The translations under genes were made by a program, and so were the position numbers. From Oscillospiraceae bacterium (lineage in GTDB: Bacteria; Bacillota; Clostridia; Oscillospirales; CAG-272): a stretch of DNA of 47,753 nucleotides. Positions 13,900 to 23,379 of this stretch are shown here, piece after piece; within the stretch, counting starts at the first letter, position 1, and the number at the start of each line of letters is the position of its first letter. The notes under the pieces were generated by a model that did no database searches, was not told the DNA's origin, and saw nothing but the letters and a program-made list of their open reading frames with translations. The stretch spans positions 1 through 47,753 of the forward strand of contig SVTI01000006.1 in assembly GCA_015063855.1 (NCBI GenBank). Reading direction: 5' to 3'.

Positions 13900-14876
13900 T
13901 TATAAGCCTCTTGCGAGTTATAGGAATCTACCAGAATACCTTGAATACAGTATCGGTCAGACCATGTGGAGTTAGTACAGGTGGAGAGAGTGATGATACG
14001 GCTGTCGGTATTAAAGCTTATACCCTCGCGCTTGAACATCGATTTTTCCTGCATGTCGTTTGCGAACTTCACAAAGTCATTTGCACTCGGAAATCCCGTC
14101 TCTACGTAACCCGAGCGATAGTCGGTCTTGAATACAGAGAATATTCTGTAGGTGTATATACCCGTTTCGGTACAGAGGTAGATGTATTCGTTTTCACGAA
14201 AAAATTCCTCGTCGAGAAATTTTATCAACTCACTGAACATCATTCCGTTCTGCATGTTGTGTGCATATATAACTGTGTTGAAGTTAGCGTTTGTATCCCT
14301 TGAGCAACGGTAATCGGCAAAGACCGAGCCTGCCTGAAGATATCCGCCGGTATAGACGTGATTAAGATAATATTCGTTATCTGTTGTCTGCAGGACGGGA
14401 AGGTCGATATTATCCGTTCCCGGAACCACTATCCAACCGTACATATCGCTGTTTATACTCTTTATCGCAAGGATCTTTGATTTCATTCGGGTAAAGACCT
14501 TATTATACGATGCCGCTCCCTCTCCCTTGGGAGAATTTATCGTTCCGAAGGAGGGAAGTCGGTTCAGAGGTATATCTATAAGTATTTCGCTTCCGAGATT
14601 CATATTGTCGAGCATATCATACATCTCGGTGTAGAAATCCTCCGCCTGCTTGTAGTCGATAAGTGTTCTTACAATACGGTAAAGACTTGAGATAAAGAGT
14701 GCTGCACAGAGAACGAAGATAATCACTCTTGTAAGCTCTCTGTATACACGTCTTTTTCTTGAAGTCTCCCATTCACGGGTAGAGGGACATATATCCTCAT
14801 CACGAGCTCTGTTAAGGCTTTCGATAAAAAGCGAAGAGGAGGCATTGGATGCCTCGTTTTTTTGCTTTTTTGACAT
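13896..14876 (-). CDS. Class B sortase
   Basis: The 326-residue membrane protein has a cytoplasmic N-terminus of about 49 residues, one helix at 50-68 (RVIIFVLCAALFISSLYRI) and an outer catalytic domain. The triad is visible: His206 in TVIYAHNMQNG, Cys300 in ITLSTCTNS and Arg308 in SDRYC. Spacing and the YGWIVVPGTDNIDLPVLQ block place it in class B. Sortases cleave a sorting signal and join the protein to the cell wall or another subunit. No substrate with a sorting signal is encoded in this window, so it probably acts on distant genes. It lies 39 bases after gpmI on the same strand. Confidence 0.93.
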   Translation of the reverse strand: MSKKQKNEASNASSSLFIESLNRARDEDICPSTREWETSRKRRVYRELTRVIIFVLCAALFISSLYRIVRTLIDYKQAEDFYTEMYDMLDNMNLGSEILIDIPLNRLPSFGTINSPKGEGAASYNKVFTRMKSKILAIKSINSDMYGWIVVPGTDNIDLPVLQTTDNEYYLNHVYTGGYLQAGSVFADYRCSRDTNANFNTVIYAHNMQNGMMFSELIKFLDEEFFRENEYIYLCTETGIYTYRIFSVFKTDYRSGYVETGFPSANDFVKFANDMQEKSMFKREGISFNTDSRIITLSTCTNSTWSDRYCIQGILVDSYNSQEAYN

Positions 14877-14915
14877 TCCTTTGCCCCCTTTTGTTTTTAA
14901 TGTTTAATTATCTGA

Positions 14916-16562
14916 TTACTTTACTTCGATGATGGAAGCGTCCCACATTTCGGGAGCCTCATAACCGAGAAGATTTACTGTTGTTGCTGCAACATTGGAA
15001 AGACCGTAGGAGCCGTCCTTTACAACGCTGTATTTGTCAGCATAGAAGTTATCGTAGATGATGCAGGGAACGGGGTTGAGAGTATGGCTGGTCTTAGCCT
15101 TGGGAGTGCCGTCCTTGTTAAGCTTAGCGCCCTTGGTCTTCTTGTCTATCTCGTACATCTCGTCTGCGTTGCCGTGGTCAGCGGTGATGATGGCAACACC
15201 CTCAAGCTTGTCGATAACTGCGAGGAGTCTTGCAAGCTGAAGGTCAAGAGCCTCAACACTTACCTCTGTTGCAAGCATGCTTCCTGTATGACCAACCATA
15301 TCGCCGTTGGGATAGTTGCAACGCAGATACTTGTATTCGCCGCTCTCAAGCATCTCGATGAGCTTATCGGTGATCTCTGCACACTTCATCCAAGGTCTCT
15401 GCTCAAAGGGAACTACGTCGGAGGGGATTTCGATATAAGTTTCAAGATCTTCGTTGAACTTACCGGACTTGTTGCCGTTCCAGAAGTAGGTAACGTGGCC
15501 GTACTTCTGAGTCTCGGAGATAGCCAACTGCTTTACACCTGTGTCAGCAAGGTATTCGCCCATTGTATTGGTTATTTCGGGGGGATTTACAAGGTAACGG
15601 GAGGGAATGTGAAGGTCGCCATCATATTCAAGCATACCTGCGTACATAACCTTGGGGAAGCGTACGCGGTCAAATTTATCAAAGCTTTCAGCCTCAAACG
15701 CAACGCTGATCTCGATGGAACGGTCACCGCGGAAGTTGAAGAAGATAACGCTGTCATTATCCTCGATGGTACCAACGGGCTTGCCGTCACGTGCGATAAC
15801 GAAGGGATCGAGATCCTGGTCGATAGCACCTGTGTTTGCACGGATTGTTTCGATAGCCTCATGAGCGGAAGCATACTGTGCGCCCTCGCCGAGAACGTGG
15901 GTCTGCCAGCCTGCCTCTACCATGGACCAGTTAGCCTCGTAACGGTCCATTGTGATCTTCATACGTCCACCGCCGGAAGCGATCATAACGTCGAAGGAAT
16001 CGTCGCGGAGAGTGTCAAGATATGCTTCAAAGGGATCAACGTACTCAAGAGCAGAGGTCTCACCTACGTCACGGCCGTCAAGAAGAATATGAATTCTTAC
16101 CTTCTTAACGCCGCATTCCTTAGTCTTTGCAAGCATAGCTTTTAAGTGGTCTATATGGGAGTGAACGTTACCGTCAGAGAAAAGTCCCATAAAGTGAAGT
16201 GTGGAATCGTTATTTTTTACGTTATCGGTGAGTGTACACCATGTTTCGCTTGTGAACATCTTGCCGTTATCGATAGACTCGGAAACGAGCTTGGCGCCCT
16301 GGCTGAATACCTGGCCTGAACCGAGAGCGTTGTGACCTACCTCACTGTTACCCATGTCTTCGTCAGAAGGAAGACCAACAGCAGTACCGTGAGCCTTTAA
16401 GCTTACCATGGGATATTTTGTCATAAGCATATCAAGTGTGGGTGTGGTTGCAACCTTGATAGCGTTACCTGCTTCATTATCGGTGAGACCGATACCGTCC
16501 ATTACGATGGTGACTACAGGACCCTTGACACCGTCAAAGCCTGCAATTCTCTTGAGTTCCAT
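14916..16562 (-). CDS. gpmI: Cofactor-independent phosphoglycerate mutase
   Basis: This 548-residue cytosolic enzyme interconverts 3- and 2-phosphoglycerate in glycolysis. The nucleophile is Ser73 in EDMGNSEVGHNALG. MDGIGLTD supplies a metal Asp, ADHGNADEM and SHTLNPVP the second metal site, and HILLDGRDVGETSALEY and FNFRGDRSIE the phosphotransfer domain. I chose the ATG at 16562, which lies 8 bases from GGAGG; an ATG six bases earlier is too close to that site. The sortase gene follows it. Confidence 0.97.
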   Translation of the reverse strand: MELKRIAGFDGVKGPVVTIVMDGIGLTDNEAGNAIKVATTPTLDMLMTKYPMVSLKAHGTAVGLPSDEDMGNSEVGHNALGSGQVFSQGAKLVSESIDNGKMFTSETWCTLTDNVKNNDSTLHFMGLFSDGNVHSHIDHLKAMLAKTKECGVKKVRIHILLDGRDVGETSALEYVDPFEAYLDTLRDDSFDVMIASGGGRMKITMDRYEANWSMVEAGWQTHVLGEGAQYASAHEAIETIRANTGAIDQDLDPFVIARDGKPVGTIEDNDSVIFFNFRGDRSIEISVAFEAESFDKFDRVRFPKVMYAGMLEYDGDLHIPSRYLVNPPEITNTMGEYLADTGVKQLAISETQKYGHVTYFWNGNKSGKFNEDLETYIEIPSDVVPFEQRPWMKCAEITDKLIEMLESGEYKYLRCNYPNGDMVGHTGSMLATEVSVEALDLQLARLLAVIDKLEGVAIITADHGNADEMYEIDKKTKGAKLNKDGTPKAKTSHTLNPVPCIIYDNFYADKYSVVKDGSYGLSNVAATTVNLLGYEAPEMWDASIIEVK

Positions 16563-16656
16563 ATACATTTCCTCCGAAATTAATTATAGTTAAATCATAG
16601 AATGCTTTAATTGTACCCCAAAAATATGAATAAATAATGATATCATAATAAAATAC

Positions 16657-16685
16657 TTGAAAAAACTTTTTATAAATGGTATAAT
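16657..16685 (+). promoter_or_regulatory. Promoter of radC
   Basis: TTGAAA (16657-16662), a 17-bp spacer and TATAAT (16680-16685). Confidence 0.7.
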
Positions 16686-16727
16686 GAGCAAGTTAGTTCA
16701 CAGATAAATTTTTATTGAGAGGTTATC

Positions 16728-17447
16728 ATGAGCGAATCTAATATTCATGCAAAGCACCGACTAAGAATGAAAGAACGTTACCGTAAGGAGGGTCTTGACG
16801 GCTTTTCTGACCATGAGGTTCTGGAGCTTCTTTTGTTTTTTGCGCTTCCTTATAAAAATACTAATGATATCGCCCATGAGCTGATTAACCGTTTCGGTTC
16901 TCTGTCAGGTGTTCTTGAGGCTGATTATAAGGATCTGATCAAGGTAGACGGTATTGCCGAGAATGCAGCTACCTGTCTTACTCTGATGCCCGATCTTTTT
17001 AAGAGATATTCACTTGATAAGCAGATGAACGACAGCACCTTTAAAAATATGGATGATATATACGAGTATCTTTTGAACAGCTTTATCGGTTCGGTGCGTG
17101 AGAGAGTGGATATACTTCTTTTCGATGCCGCCATGAGGATGATATCTCATTTAAACATCTGTGAGGGGACCTTTGAGCATTCTTCCCTTAACGCGGAACG
17201 TATAGCTGAAATGGTTTTCTCAAATAACGGAACGAATTTTATCCTCGTGCATAATCATCCGTCCGGTGACAGTACACCCTCGGATACTGACCTTATTATT
17301 ACAAGGGAGATATACAAGGCTTTTCTGCCATTCAAAAAATATATGATCGGTCATGTTATAGTTGCGGGAGATGAATGTCGTAACATTCTCGACACGGCTC
17401 TCGGCACGGTAATCGGGGATCAGGAGATGGTTTTTTCAAGACGTTAA
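16728..17447 (+). CDS. radC: RadC family (JAB/MPN domain) protein
   Basis: The 239-residue protein has N-terminal helix-hairpin-helix-like helices (GLDGFSDHEVLELLLFFALP, INRFGSLSGVLEADYKDLIK). A C-terminal MPN/JAMM domain follows, with LVHNHPSGDSTPSDTD at about 172-187. That HxHPSGD..D motif is the zinc-binding signature of JAMM peptidases. RadC proteins were linked to DNA repair, but their true role is unsettled. GAGAGG precedes the ATG and the gene has its own promoter. Confidence 0.93.
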   Translation: MSESNIHAKHRLRMKERYRKEGLDGFSDHEVLELLLFFALPYKNTNDIAHELINRFGSLSGVLEADYKDLIKVDGIAENAATCLTLMPDLFKRYSLDKQMNDSTFKNMDDIYEYLLNSFIGSVRERVDILLFDAAMRMISHLNICEGTFEHSSLNAERIAEMVFSNNGTNFILVHNHPSGDSTPSDTDLIITREIYKAFLPFKKYMIGHVIVAGDECRNILDTALGTVIGDQEMVFSRR

Positions 17448-17468
17448 CAAAAGCTTGATTTATTTTCA

Positions 17469-17497
17469 TTGACAAAAGCGATCGGTTATAGTACAAT
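17469..17497 (+). promoter_or_regulatory. Promoter of the yicC-remA-gmk-rpoZ-priA operon
   Basis: TTGACA (17469-17474), a 17-bp spacer and TACAAT (17492-17497). The next genes run to about 22.1 kb with tiny gaps or overlaps. Confidence 0.75.
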
Positions 17498-17529
17498 AAT
17501 TTATATAGCATATATGAGGTATTTATATT

Positions 17530-18417
17530 ATGATAAAGAGCATGACCGCCTACGGCAGAGCCACTGCCCAGATCGGCGGTAAGAATATAACAGCAGAGCT
17601 GAAATCGGTTAATAACAGATATTTTGATTGTAACGTCAGAATTTCAAGACGTTACAGCCATCTTGAGGAGAAGGTACGTGCCTATATCCAGAAGGCAGGC
17701 ACCTCCAGAGGTAAGATCGATGTACATATTTCTGTGGAGCTTCTTGAAAGCGAGGGTGTGGAGATTCGTCTCGATCCCGGCTATGCAGAGAGTTACTATA
17801 AGGCGTTATGTGAGCTTCGCGATACATTCGGTTTGAAGGATGATATCTCTACCATGACTCTTGCGCAGAACCGTGAGATATTTACGGTGCTTAAGCCCGA
17901 GGAGGATACGGATAAGGACTGGGCAGAGCTTCTTCCCGTTCTTGACGAAGCTATAGAAAATTATAATGATATGAGAGCCAAGGAGGGTCTGCGCATAGGT
18001 GATGACCTTATGGCTAAGAAGGAAAGGCTGATGCAGCTTGCAAAGCAGGTCGAGGAGAAGGCGGCTGTAGGAGTTGAGAATTACCGTGCTCGTCTTGAGT
18101 CTAAGCTCCGTGCTACCCTTGAGGCTATGTCGGTTGAACCCGATGAGCAGCGTATACTCACCGAGTGTGCCATATTTGCCGACAAGATCGCCATTGATGA
18201 GGAGTTGGTACGTCTGGCAAGCCATTTTAAGGCTTTTGACGAAATTCTTGCCTCAAATGAGCCTGTGGGAAGAAAGATAGATTTTCTCCTTCAGGAGATG
18301 AACAGAGAGGTCAATACAACAGGCTCAAAGTGTAACGATGCCGAGATTGCTCACCTTGTGGTGGATATGAAGGCGGAGCTTGAGAAGATAAGAGAACAGA
18401 TTCAGAATATAGAGTAA
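17530..18417 (+). CDS. yicC: YicC/YloC family endoribonuclease
   Basis: The 295-residue protein begins MIKSMTAYGRATAQIGGKNI, the family signature, and continues with ELKSVNNRYFDCNVRISRRY. The C-terminal half has LASHFKAFDEILASNEPVGRKIDFLLQEMNREVNTTGSK, typical of the DUF1732 end. Members are RNA endonucleases. It heads the operon containing gmk and rpoZ, the usual order in Bacillota, where this gene is also called yloC. Confidence 0.95.
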   Translation: MIKSMTAYGRATAQIGGKNITAELKSVNNRYFDCNVRISRRYSHLEEKVRAYIQKAGTSRGKIDVHISVELLESEGVEIRLDPGYAESYYKALCELRDTFGLKDDISTMTLAQNREIFTVLKPEEDTDKDWAELLPVLDEAIENYNDMRAKEGLRIGDDLMAKKERLMQLAKQVEEKAAVGVENYRARLESKLRATLEAMSVEPDEQRILTECAIFADKIAIDEELVRLASHFKAFDEILASNEPVGRKIDFLLQEMNREVNTTGSKCNDAEIAHLVVDMKAELEKIREQIQNIE

Positions 18418-18421
18418 TTTT

Positions 18422-18685
18422 ATGAAGCTTATAAATATCGGATACGGAAATCTTCTGGTCAAGGAGCGTATCGTTTCGGTGGTTTCTCCCGATGCCGCAC
18501 CGATAAAGAGAATGGTTATGGATGCCAAGGAGAGCGGAAGAGCCATTGATGCTTCCTGCGGCAAGAAGACAAAATCGGTAATAATAACAGACAGCGATCA
18601 CGTGGTGCTCTGCGCTCTTGAGCCTGAGCGAGTGTATAACCGCTTTAACGGTTCGCCTGACAGAGAAGAAAGCGAGGAAGATTAA
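18422..18685 (+). CDS. remA: Extracellular matrix regulator RemA/DUF370 family
   Basis: The 87-residue protein begins MKLINIGYGNLLVKERIVSV, followed by PDAAPIKRMVMDAKESGRAIDASCGKKTKSVIITDSDHVVL. This is the RemA/YlzA family, known in Bacillus as a DNA-binding activator of matrix and osmoprotection genes. It begins 4 bases after yicC, and its TAA overlaps the ATG of gmk, so translation is probably coupled. Confidence 0.94.
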   Translation: MKLINIGYGNLLVKERIVSVVSPDAAPIKRMVMDAKESGRAIDASCGKKTKSVIITDSDHVVLCALEPERVYNRFNGSPDREESEED

Positions 18686-19302
18686 TGTCCTGTAAGAGAG
18701 GAATACTTATAGTGGTTTCAGGTCCTGCAGGTTCGGGGAAGGGAACCGTGCTCAATAAGGTTTTTGAAAAATCAAAGGATTTTGTATATTCGGTCTCTGC
18801 TACCACGCGTGATCCCAGACCCGGCGAGGTAGACGGAGTACATTATCACTTTATTACCAAGGAACGCTTTGAGGCTCTCATAGCAGAGGGTGGTGTTGCA
18901 GAGCATACCTATTATTGCGGAAACTATTACGGAACCCTTCGTACCGTTATCGAGAAGGATCTGTGCGAGGGAAAGAATGTAGTTCTTGAAATAGAGGTTG
19001 ACGGTGCAATGCAGATCAAAAACAAGATCCCCGATGCACTTCTCATCCTGGTCGTTCCCCCCGATTTTGCTACACTCGAGGCAAGACTCCGAGGCAGAGG
19101 TACCAATACCGAAGAGGATATAAAAAACCGTCTTGAGCGTTCAAGAGAGGAATTGAAATTCTTCGATAAATATGATTACGTTCTTGTCAATTATGACAAT
19201 GCTATAGATGAGATTTCCGATAAGTTTATTTCGATTATTGAGGCAGAGAAATCATCTACATTAAGGAATAAAGATTTTTATAATAAGTTTTTTAATATTT
19301 GA
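18685..19302 (+). CDS. gmk: Guanylate kinase
   Basis: This 205-residue cytosolic enzyme phosphorylates GMP to GDP. The P-loop is GPAGSGKGTV; the GMP-binding region holds SATTRDPRPGEVDGVHYHF and EHTYYCGNYYGT. The lid contains RLRGRGTNTEEDIKNRLERS. The start overlaps the remA stop by one base. Length and motifs are normal for the family. Confidence 0.98.
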   Translation: MSCKRGILIVVSGPAGSGKGTVLNKVFEKSKDFVYSVSATTRDPRPGEVDGVHYHFITKERFEALIAEGGVAEHTYYCGNYYGTLRTVIEKDLCEGKNVVLEIEVDGAMQIKNKIPDALLILVVPPDFATLEARLRGRGTNTEEDIKNRLERSREELKFFDKYDYVLVNYDNAIDEISDKFISIIEAEKSSTLRNKDFYNKFFNI

Positions 19303-19318
19303 AGAGAGGTAAAATAAA

Positions 19319-19603
19319 ATGATCTATCCCACCCCTGAACAGCTTTCCGAAAACGGTAAGTACAACAGATATACCCTTGTTATCGCTTCCGCTAAGTGTG
19401 CAAGAGCTATCACCGACGAATATGTTGAGCAGCGCACTGTTGCCGAGAAGCTTATCTCCAACAAGGAGACAGATAAGTCTATTGCTTCTATGATCAAAAA
19501 GGAGATCAGGGACGAGAAGGCTGTTACCACGGCAGTTAACCGCTTAAAGGACGGCGAATACGTTATCGCCGATGAGACTGTGCCCGAAGGCACTACAATG
19601 TAA
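19319..19603 (+). CDS. rpoZ: RNA polymerase omega subunit
   Basis: The 94-residue protein contains NRYTLVIASAKCARAITDEY, matching the omega helix that clamps the beta-prime C-terminus. GAGAGG precedes the ATG. The order gmk-rpoZ-priA supports the call even though the C-terminus is divergent. Confidence 0.93.
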   Translation: MIYPTPEQLSENGKYNRYTLVIASAKCARAITDEYVEQRTVAEKLISNKETDKSIASMIKKEIRDEKAVTTAVNRLKDGEYVIADETVPEGTTM

Positions 19604-19642
19604 TTAAATTTCTTTAAAAAATAAGCTCATGGAGGTGACGGT

Positions 19643-22108
19643 ATGTCCGAGATTCTCTGCGCCCGTGTATATATATTGGATGCGCCCTATCAGATAGACC
19701 GTGCCTACGAGTATTTTGTACCCGCTGACCTGCGCAGAGATATCTGCGCAGGCATTTTTGCTGCAGTCCCCTTTGGCAGAGGTAATGCCGCACAGATTGC
19801 TCTTGTTACAGAGGTAAGTGACAGATGCGAACACGATATGGCGGAGCTTAAGCCTGTGCGTTCCCTTATGACAGACTGTCCCGTACTAAGTGACGAGCAG
19901 ATAAAATTAGTGGAATTTTTAAGAGAGCGAACCTTCTGTTCAGCAGGTGACGCCGTAAGGGCTATTTTACCCTCAGCATGCTTTTCTAATATCGAGTATT
20001 TCTACAGTATAAGTGAAGGTAAAGCAGATATCGAAAAATTATCAGAAAACGAGCAGAGGGTGTATGCCTATATAAACGAGGGTATACGGGTGTCCTCGAA
20101 ACAGCTTGAAAAAAATCTTGGCGCAGAAATTGCAAACGAAGCGATAGTAACACTTTTAAAGAAAAAATATATCCTGCGTGATTTTAATTTCGATAAAAAC
20201 AGCAGAAATAAATATCTCAATTATCTTACGGTTACCCTCGAAGCGGATGCTTATATAGATGGTACAAAGAAGCTTCGAAGTGAGAAGATGATCGATATTC
20301 TTCGGTTTATATGTGAGTGCGGCAGAGCTACCGACGAGTACGTTAAGAAGGAGCTTGATGTGACAAGCGCTCAGATAAAAAGCCTTGTGAAAAAAGGGCT
20401 TGTTTCGCTTGAACAGGTAGATCTCTACCGTAACCCCTACGATTTTTCCGAAAACGAAGACCCCGCAAAAAAAATAGAGCTTAATGATGAACAGAAGGCT
20501 GCCGAGCAGAAGCTGTGCGAAATGCTGTCCGAGGGTAAGCCCTGTGCCGCCCTTCTTCACGGTATAACAGGAAGCGGAAAAACAAGTGTAATCAAAGCAA
20601 TAACCGACCGTGTCCTTGAGATGGGTCGTCAGGTTATCATTCTTGTGCCCGAGATATCCCTTACTCCACAAACGCTTTCAGTTTTCGGTGCATATTACGG
20701 TGATAATATAGCCGTTATGCACTCATCCCTTTCTCAAGGAGAACGGTACGATGCATACCGCCGTATGCAGGAGGGTCTGGTAAATGTCTGCATAGGCACT
20801 CGCAGTGCCATATTTGCTCCATTTAAGAATCTTGGTATGATAGTTATCGATGAGGAGCAGGAGCATACCTATAAATCAGAAAATAATCCCAAATATTCCG
20901 CTGTGGATGCGGCAAGATTCAGGTGCGGATATCACAGTGCCATGATGCTGCTTTCCTCAGCTACACCCTCGGTAGGAAGCTATTATAAGGCGGAAAAGGG
21001 AGATTATAAATTAATCGAGCTGACAAGTCGTTATGGCGAGGCGGAGCTTCCCGAGGCTCATATCGTTGACATGCGCGAGGAGTTTACTCGCGGTTCGCTT
21101 TCGGCTATAGGCTCAAGGCTTAAGGATGAAATATCCGATTCTCTTGAGTCGGGAAACCAGGCGGTGGTATTTCTTAACCGTCGCGGATATTCAAATTATG
21201 CGGGATGCCCTCAGTGCGGTGAGGTGATAATGTGTCCTCATTGCTCGGTATCTCTTACCCGTCATAATTACAGGAGCGGAGCCAAGCTTGTCTGTCATTA
21301 CTGCGGATACTCTATCCGTATGCCGGAGAAATGTCCCTCCTGCGGAGGCGAGCATATAAGATGCTCAGGCTACGGTACTCAGAAGGTCGAGGAGGAGCTA
21401 AACGAAATTTTTCCCGACAGGAAGGTGCTGCGTATGGATGCGGATACCACAGGTACCAAAGCCTCCTATGAGGAGATGCTTTCAGCCTTCCGTAATCATG
21501 AGGCGGACATTCTTTTAGGAACACAGATGGTTACCAAGGGACACGACTTTCCTGACGTCACCCTTTCGGGTGTGCTGCTTGCCGACATGTCTCTCTACAT
21601 AGACGATTACAGGGCAGGGGAACGAACCTTCTCCATAATCACTCAGGTGGTTGGCAGAGCAGGAAGAGGAAAAAAGGCGGGAAGAGCCGTTATACAGACC
21701 TTTAATCCCGACCATCCCACCCTTAAATTGGCGGCAGAACAGGATTATAAGAGCTTTTATAAAAACGAGATCGCGTTGCGTCGCTCCCTTGTTTTTCCTC
21801 CCTTCTGCGATATTTTTCTCTTAACGATAACCGGTCGTTTTGAAAATGAATGTATAAGTGCGAGCAGAGCTATACTTGACAGGCTGAAGGTGCTGCTGTC
21901 GGAAAATCCATCTGTTAAGATGCAGTTATTCGGTCCTTTTGAGGCACCGGTATATAAAATAAACGAGAAATACCGTTGGCGCTTCGTCATCAAAGGTGTT
22001 TCGAACAAGCCCACAAGAGCATTGATCTCCTTCCTTGTAAAGGAAGCTCTGTCAAGATCGGGCGGCAAATTTTCAATATCTATAGATGTTAATCCAAATA
22101 ACTTGTAG
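19643..22108 (+). CDS. priA: Primosomal replication restart helicase PriA
   Basis: The 821-residue protein begins with the 3'-end-binding domain (VYILDAPYQIDRAYEYFVP..GIFAAVPFGRG). The helicase has Walker A GITGSGKTSV, DEEQEHTYKSE, SATPSVGSY and VVGRAGRGKKAGR. Two zinc clusters lie between: CPQCGEVIMCPHC and CHYCGYSIRMPEKCPSCGG. PriA loads the replicative helicase at collapsed forks. GGAGGTGA lies 6 bases before the ATG. The insert between the N-terminal and helicase domains includes a winged-helix region. Confidence 0.98.
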   Translation: MSEILCARVYILDAPYQIDRAYEYFVPADLRRDICAGIFAAVPFGRGNAAQIALVTEVSDRCEHDMAELKPVRSLMTDCPVLSDEQIKLVEFLRERTFCSAGDAVRAILPSACFSNIEYFYSISEGKADIEKLSENEQRVYAYINEGIRVSSKQLEKNLGAEIANEAIVTLLKKKYILRDFNFDKNSRNKYLNYLTVTLEADAYIDGTKKLRSEKMIDILRFICECGRATDEYVKKELDVTSAQIKSLVKKGLVSLEQVDLYRNPYDFSENEDPAKKIELNDEQKAAEQKLCEMLSEGKPCAALLHGITGSGKTSVIKAITDRVLEMGRQVIILVPEISLTPQTLSVFGAYYGDNIAVMHSSLSQGERYDAYRRMQEGLVNVCIGTRSAIFAPFKNLGMIVIDEEQEHTYKSENNPKYSAVDAARFRCGYHSAMMLLSSATPSVGSYYKAEKGDYKLIELTSRYGEAELPEAHIVDMREEFTRGSLSAIGSRLKDEISDSLESGNQAVVFLNRRGYSNYAGCPQCGEVIMCPHCSVSLTRHNYRSGAKLVCHYCGYSIRMPEKCPSCGGEHIRCSGYGTQKVEEELNEIFPDRKVLRMDADTTGTKASYEEMLSAFRNHEADILLGTQMVTKGHDFPDVTLSGVLLADMSLYIDDYRAGERTFSIITQVVGRAGRGKKAGRAVIQTFNPDHPTLKLAAEQDYKSFYKNEIALRRSLVFPPFCDIFLLTITGRFENECISASRAILDRLKVLLSENPSVKMQLFGPFEAPVYKINEKYRWRFVIKGVSNKPTRALISFLVKEALSRSGGKFSISIDVNPNNL

Positions 22109-22117
22109 GAATAAAAT

Positions 22118-23347
22118 ATGTCAGAAAAAATAGCAATAATCGGAGCAGGAGCCGCAGGAATGTTGGCGGCAGGCAGGTTGTATGAGGCGGGCTGTGACGT
22201 TACCGTCTTCGAGCGTAACGATAAGCCGGGTCGAAAGGTAGCCATAACGGGAAAGGGAAGATGTAATCTTACCAATAATTGCACCCCTGAGGAATTTCTC
22301 TCAAACGTGGTGAACAACCCCCGTTTTATGATGAGCTCGCTCTATTCCTTCACACCTGCAGATACGATGGAGCTCTTTGAGGAGTTAGGAGTACCCTTAA
22401 AGACAGAAAGGGGAAACAGAGTTTTCCCTGTAAGCGATAAGGCTTACGATATAGTTGACGCTCTTAAAAAGTATATGGGAGTAAAGCCGATAAATAAAAG
22501 GGTTACAAAGCTTACGGTCGAGGATGGCTGTGTCAAGGGTATTGTGACCGAGAATGGGCAGCACTATGAATTTGATACGGTTATCGTGGCAACGGGTGGT
22601 GCTTCCTATCCCCTTACAGGCTCAACGGGAGACGGCTATAGCCTTGCAAAGCAGGCAGGCCATACTGTAACCCCTCTTATTCCCTCACTTATACCCCTTA
22701 TTACCGAGGAAAGGCAGCCCGCAGAGATGATGGGTCTTTCTCTTCGTAACGTAAGACTTGACGTTCATGATGCTGAAAAGAACAAGATAATATTTTCCGA
22801 GCAGGGAGAGATGCTTTTCACCCATTTCGGTGTAACGGGACCATTAGTTCTGAGTGCGTCCTCCAATATGCATGATATGCAGAAAGGAAGATATAAAATC
22901 ATTATCGACCTTAAGCCTGCGCTTGACGAAAAAACCCTTGATGCAAGGCTTCTTTCCGACTTTAAGAAATATACCAACAAGGATTTCATCAACTCCTTAG
23001 GTGACCTTCTTCCCCAGAAGATGATCCCGGTATTCGTTAAGACAACGGGCATACCTGCCGACAAGAAGGTGAACGTTCTCACCAAGGAGGACAGAAGGAT
23101 CATCCTTGATACAATGAAAAATCTGACCTATACCGTAAAGGGCTTCCGCCCTATATCCGAGGCGATAATTACCTCGGGCGGTGTAAACGTAAAGGAGATC
23201 AATCCCAAAACCATGGAATCAAAATTAGTCAGCGGTCTCTACTTTGCGGGAGAGGTCATAGATGTGGATGCATATACGGGAGGTTTTAATCTTCAGATAG
23301 CCTTCTCTACAGCCAATGCGGCCGCAAAGGCAATCAGAGGATACTAA
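22118..23347 (+). CDS. BaiN/RdsA family NAD(P)/FAD-dependent oxidoreductase (HI0933-like)
   Basis: The 409-residue flavoprotein starts with the FAD dinucleotide motif IIGAGAAGMLAAGRLYEAG and FERNDKPGRKVAITGKGRCN. The family block ATGGASYPLTGSTGDGYSLA follows, and the C-terminal FAD contact is GLYFAGEVIDVDAYTGGFN. Members include a bile-acid dehydroxylation reductase, but most have unknown substrates and similarity alone does not show that activity. It begins 9 bases after priA with TAGGA as a ribosome site, and is likely the end of that operon. Confidence 0.93.
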   Translation: MSEKIAIIGAGAAGMLAAGRLYEAGCDVTVFERNDKPGRKVAITGKGRCNLTNNCTPEEFLSNVVNNPRFMMSSLYSFTPADTMELFEELGVPLKTERGNRVFPVSDKAYDIVDALKKYMGVKPINKRVTKLTVEDGCVKGIVTENGQHYEFDTVIVATGGASYPLTGSTGDGYSLAKQAGHTVTPLIPSLIPLITEERQPAEMMGLSLRNVRLDVHDAEKNKIIFSEQGEMLFTHFGVTGPLVLSASSNMHDMQKGRYKIIIDLKPALDEKTLDARLLSDFKKYTNKDFINSLGDLLPQKMIPVFVKTTGIPADKKVNVLTKEDRRIILDTMKNLTYTVKGFRPISEAIITSGGVNVKEINPKTMESKLVSGLYFAGEVIDVDAYTGGFNLQIAFSTANAAAKAIRGY

Positions 23348-23379
23348 CGATAAATTTCAGATAATTAACGGAGGTTATT

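Noticed and set aside
15084-16145. 353-codon plus-strand frame inside gpmI
   Set aside because: It is exactly antisense to the well-conserved phosphoglycerate mutase and has no ribosome site; codon bias of the real gene keeps it open.
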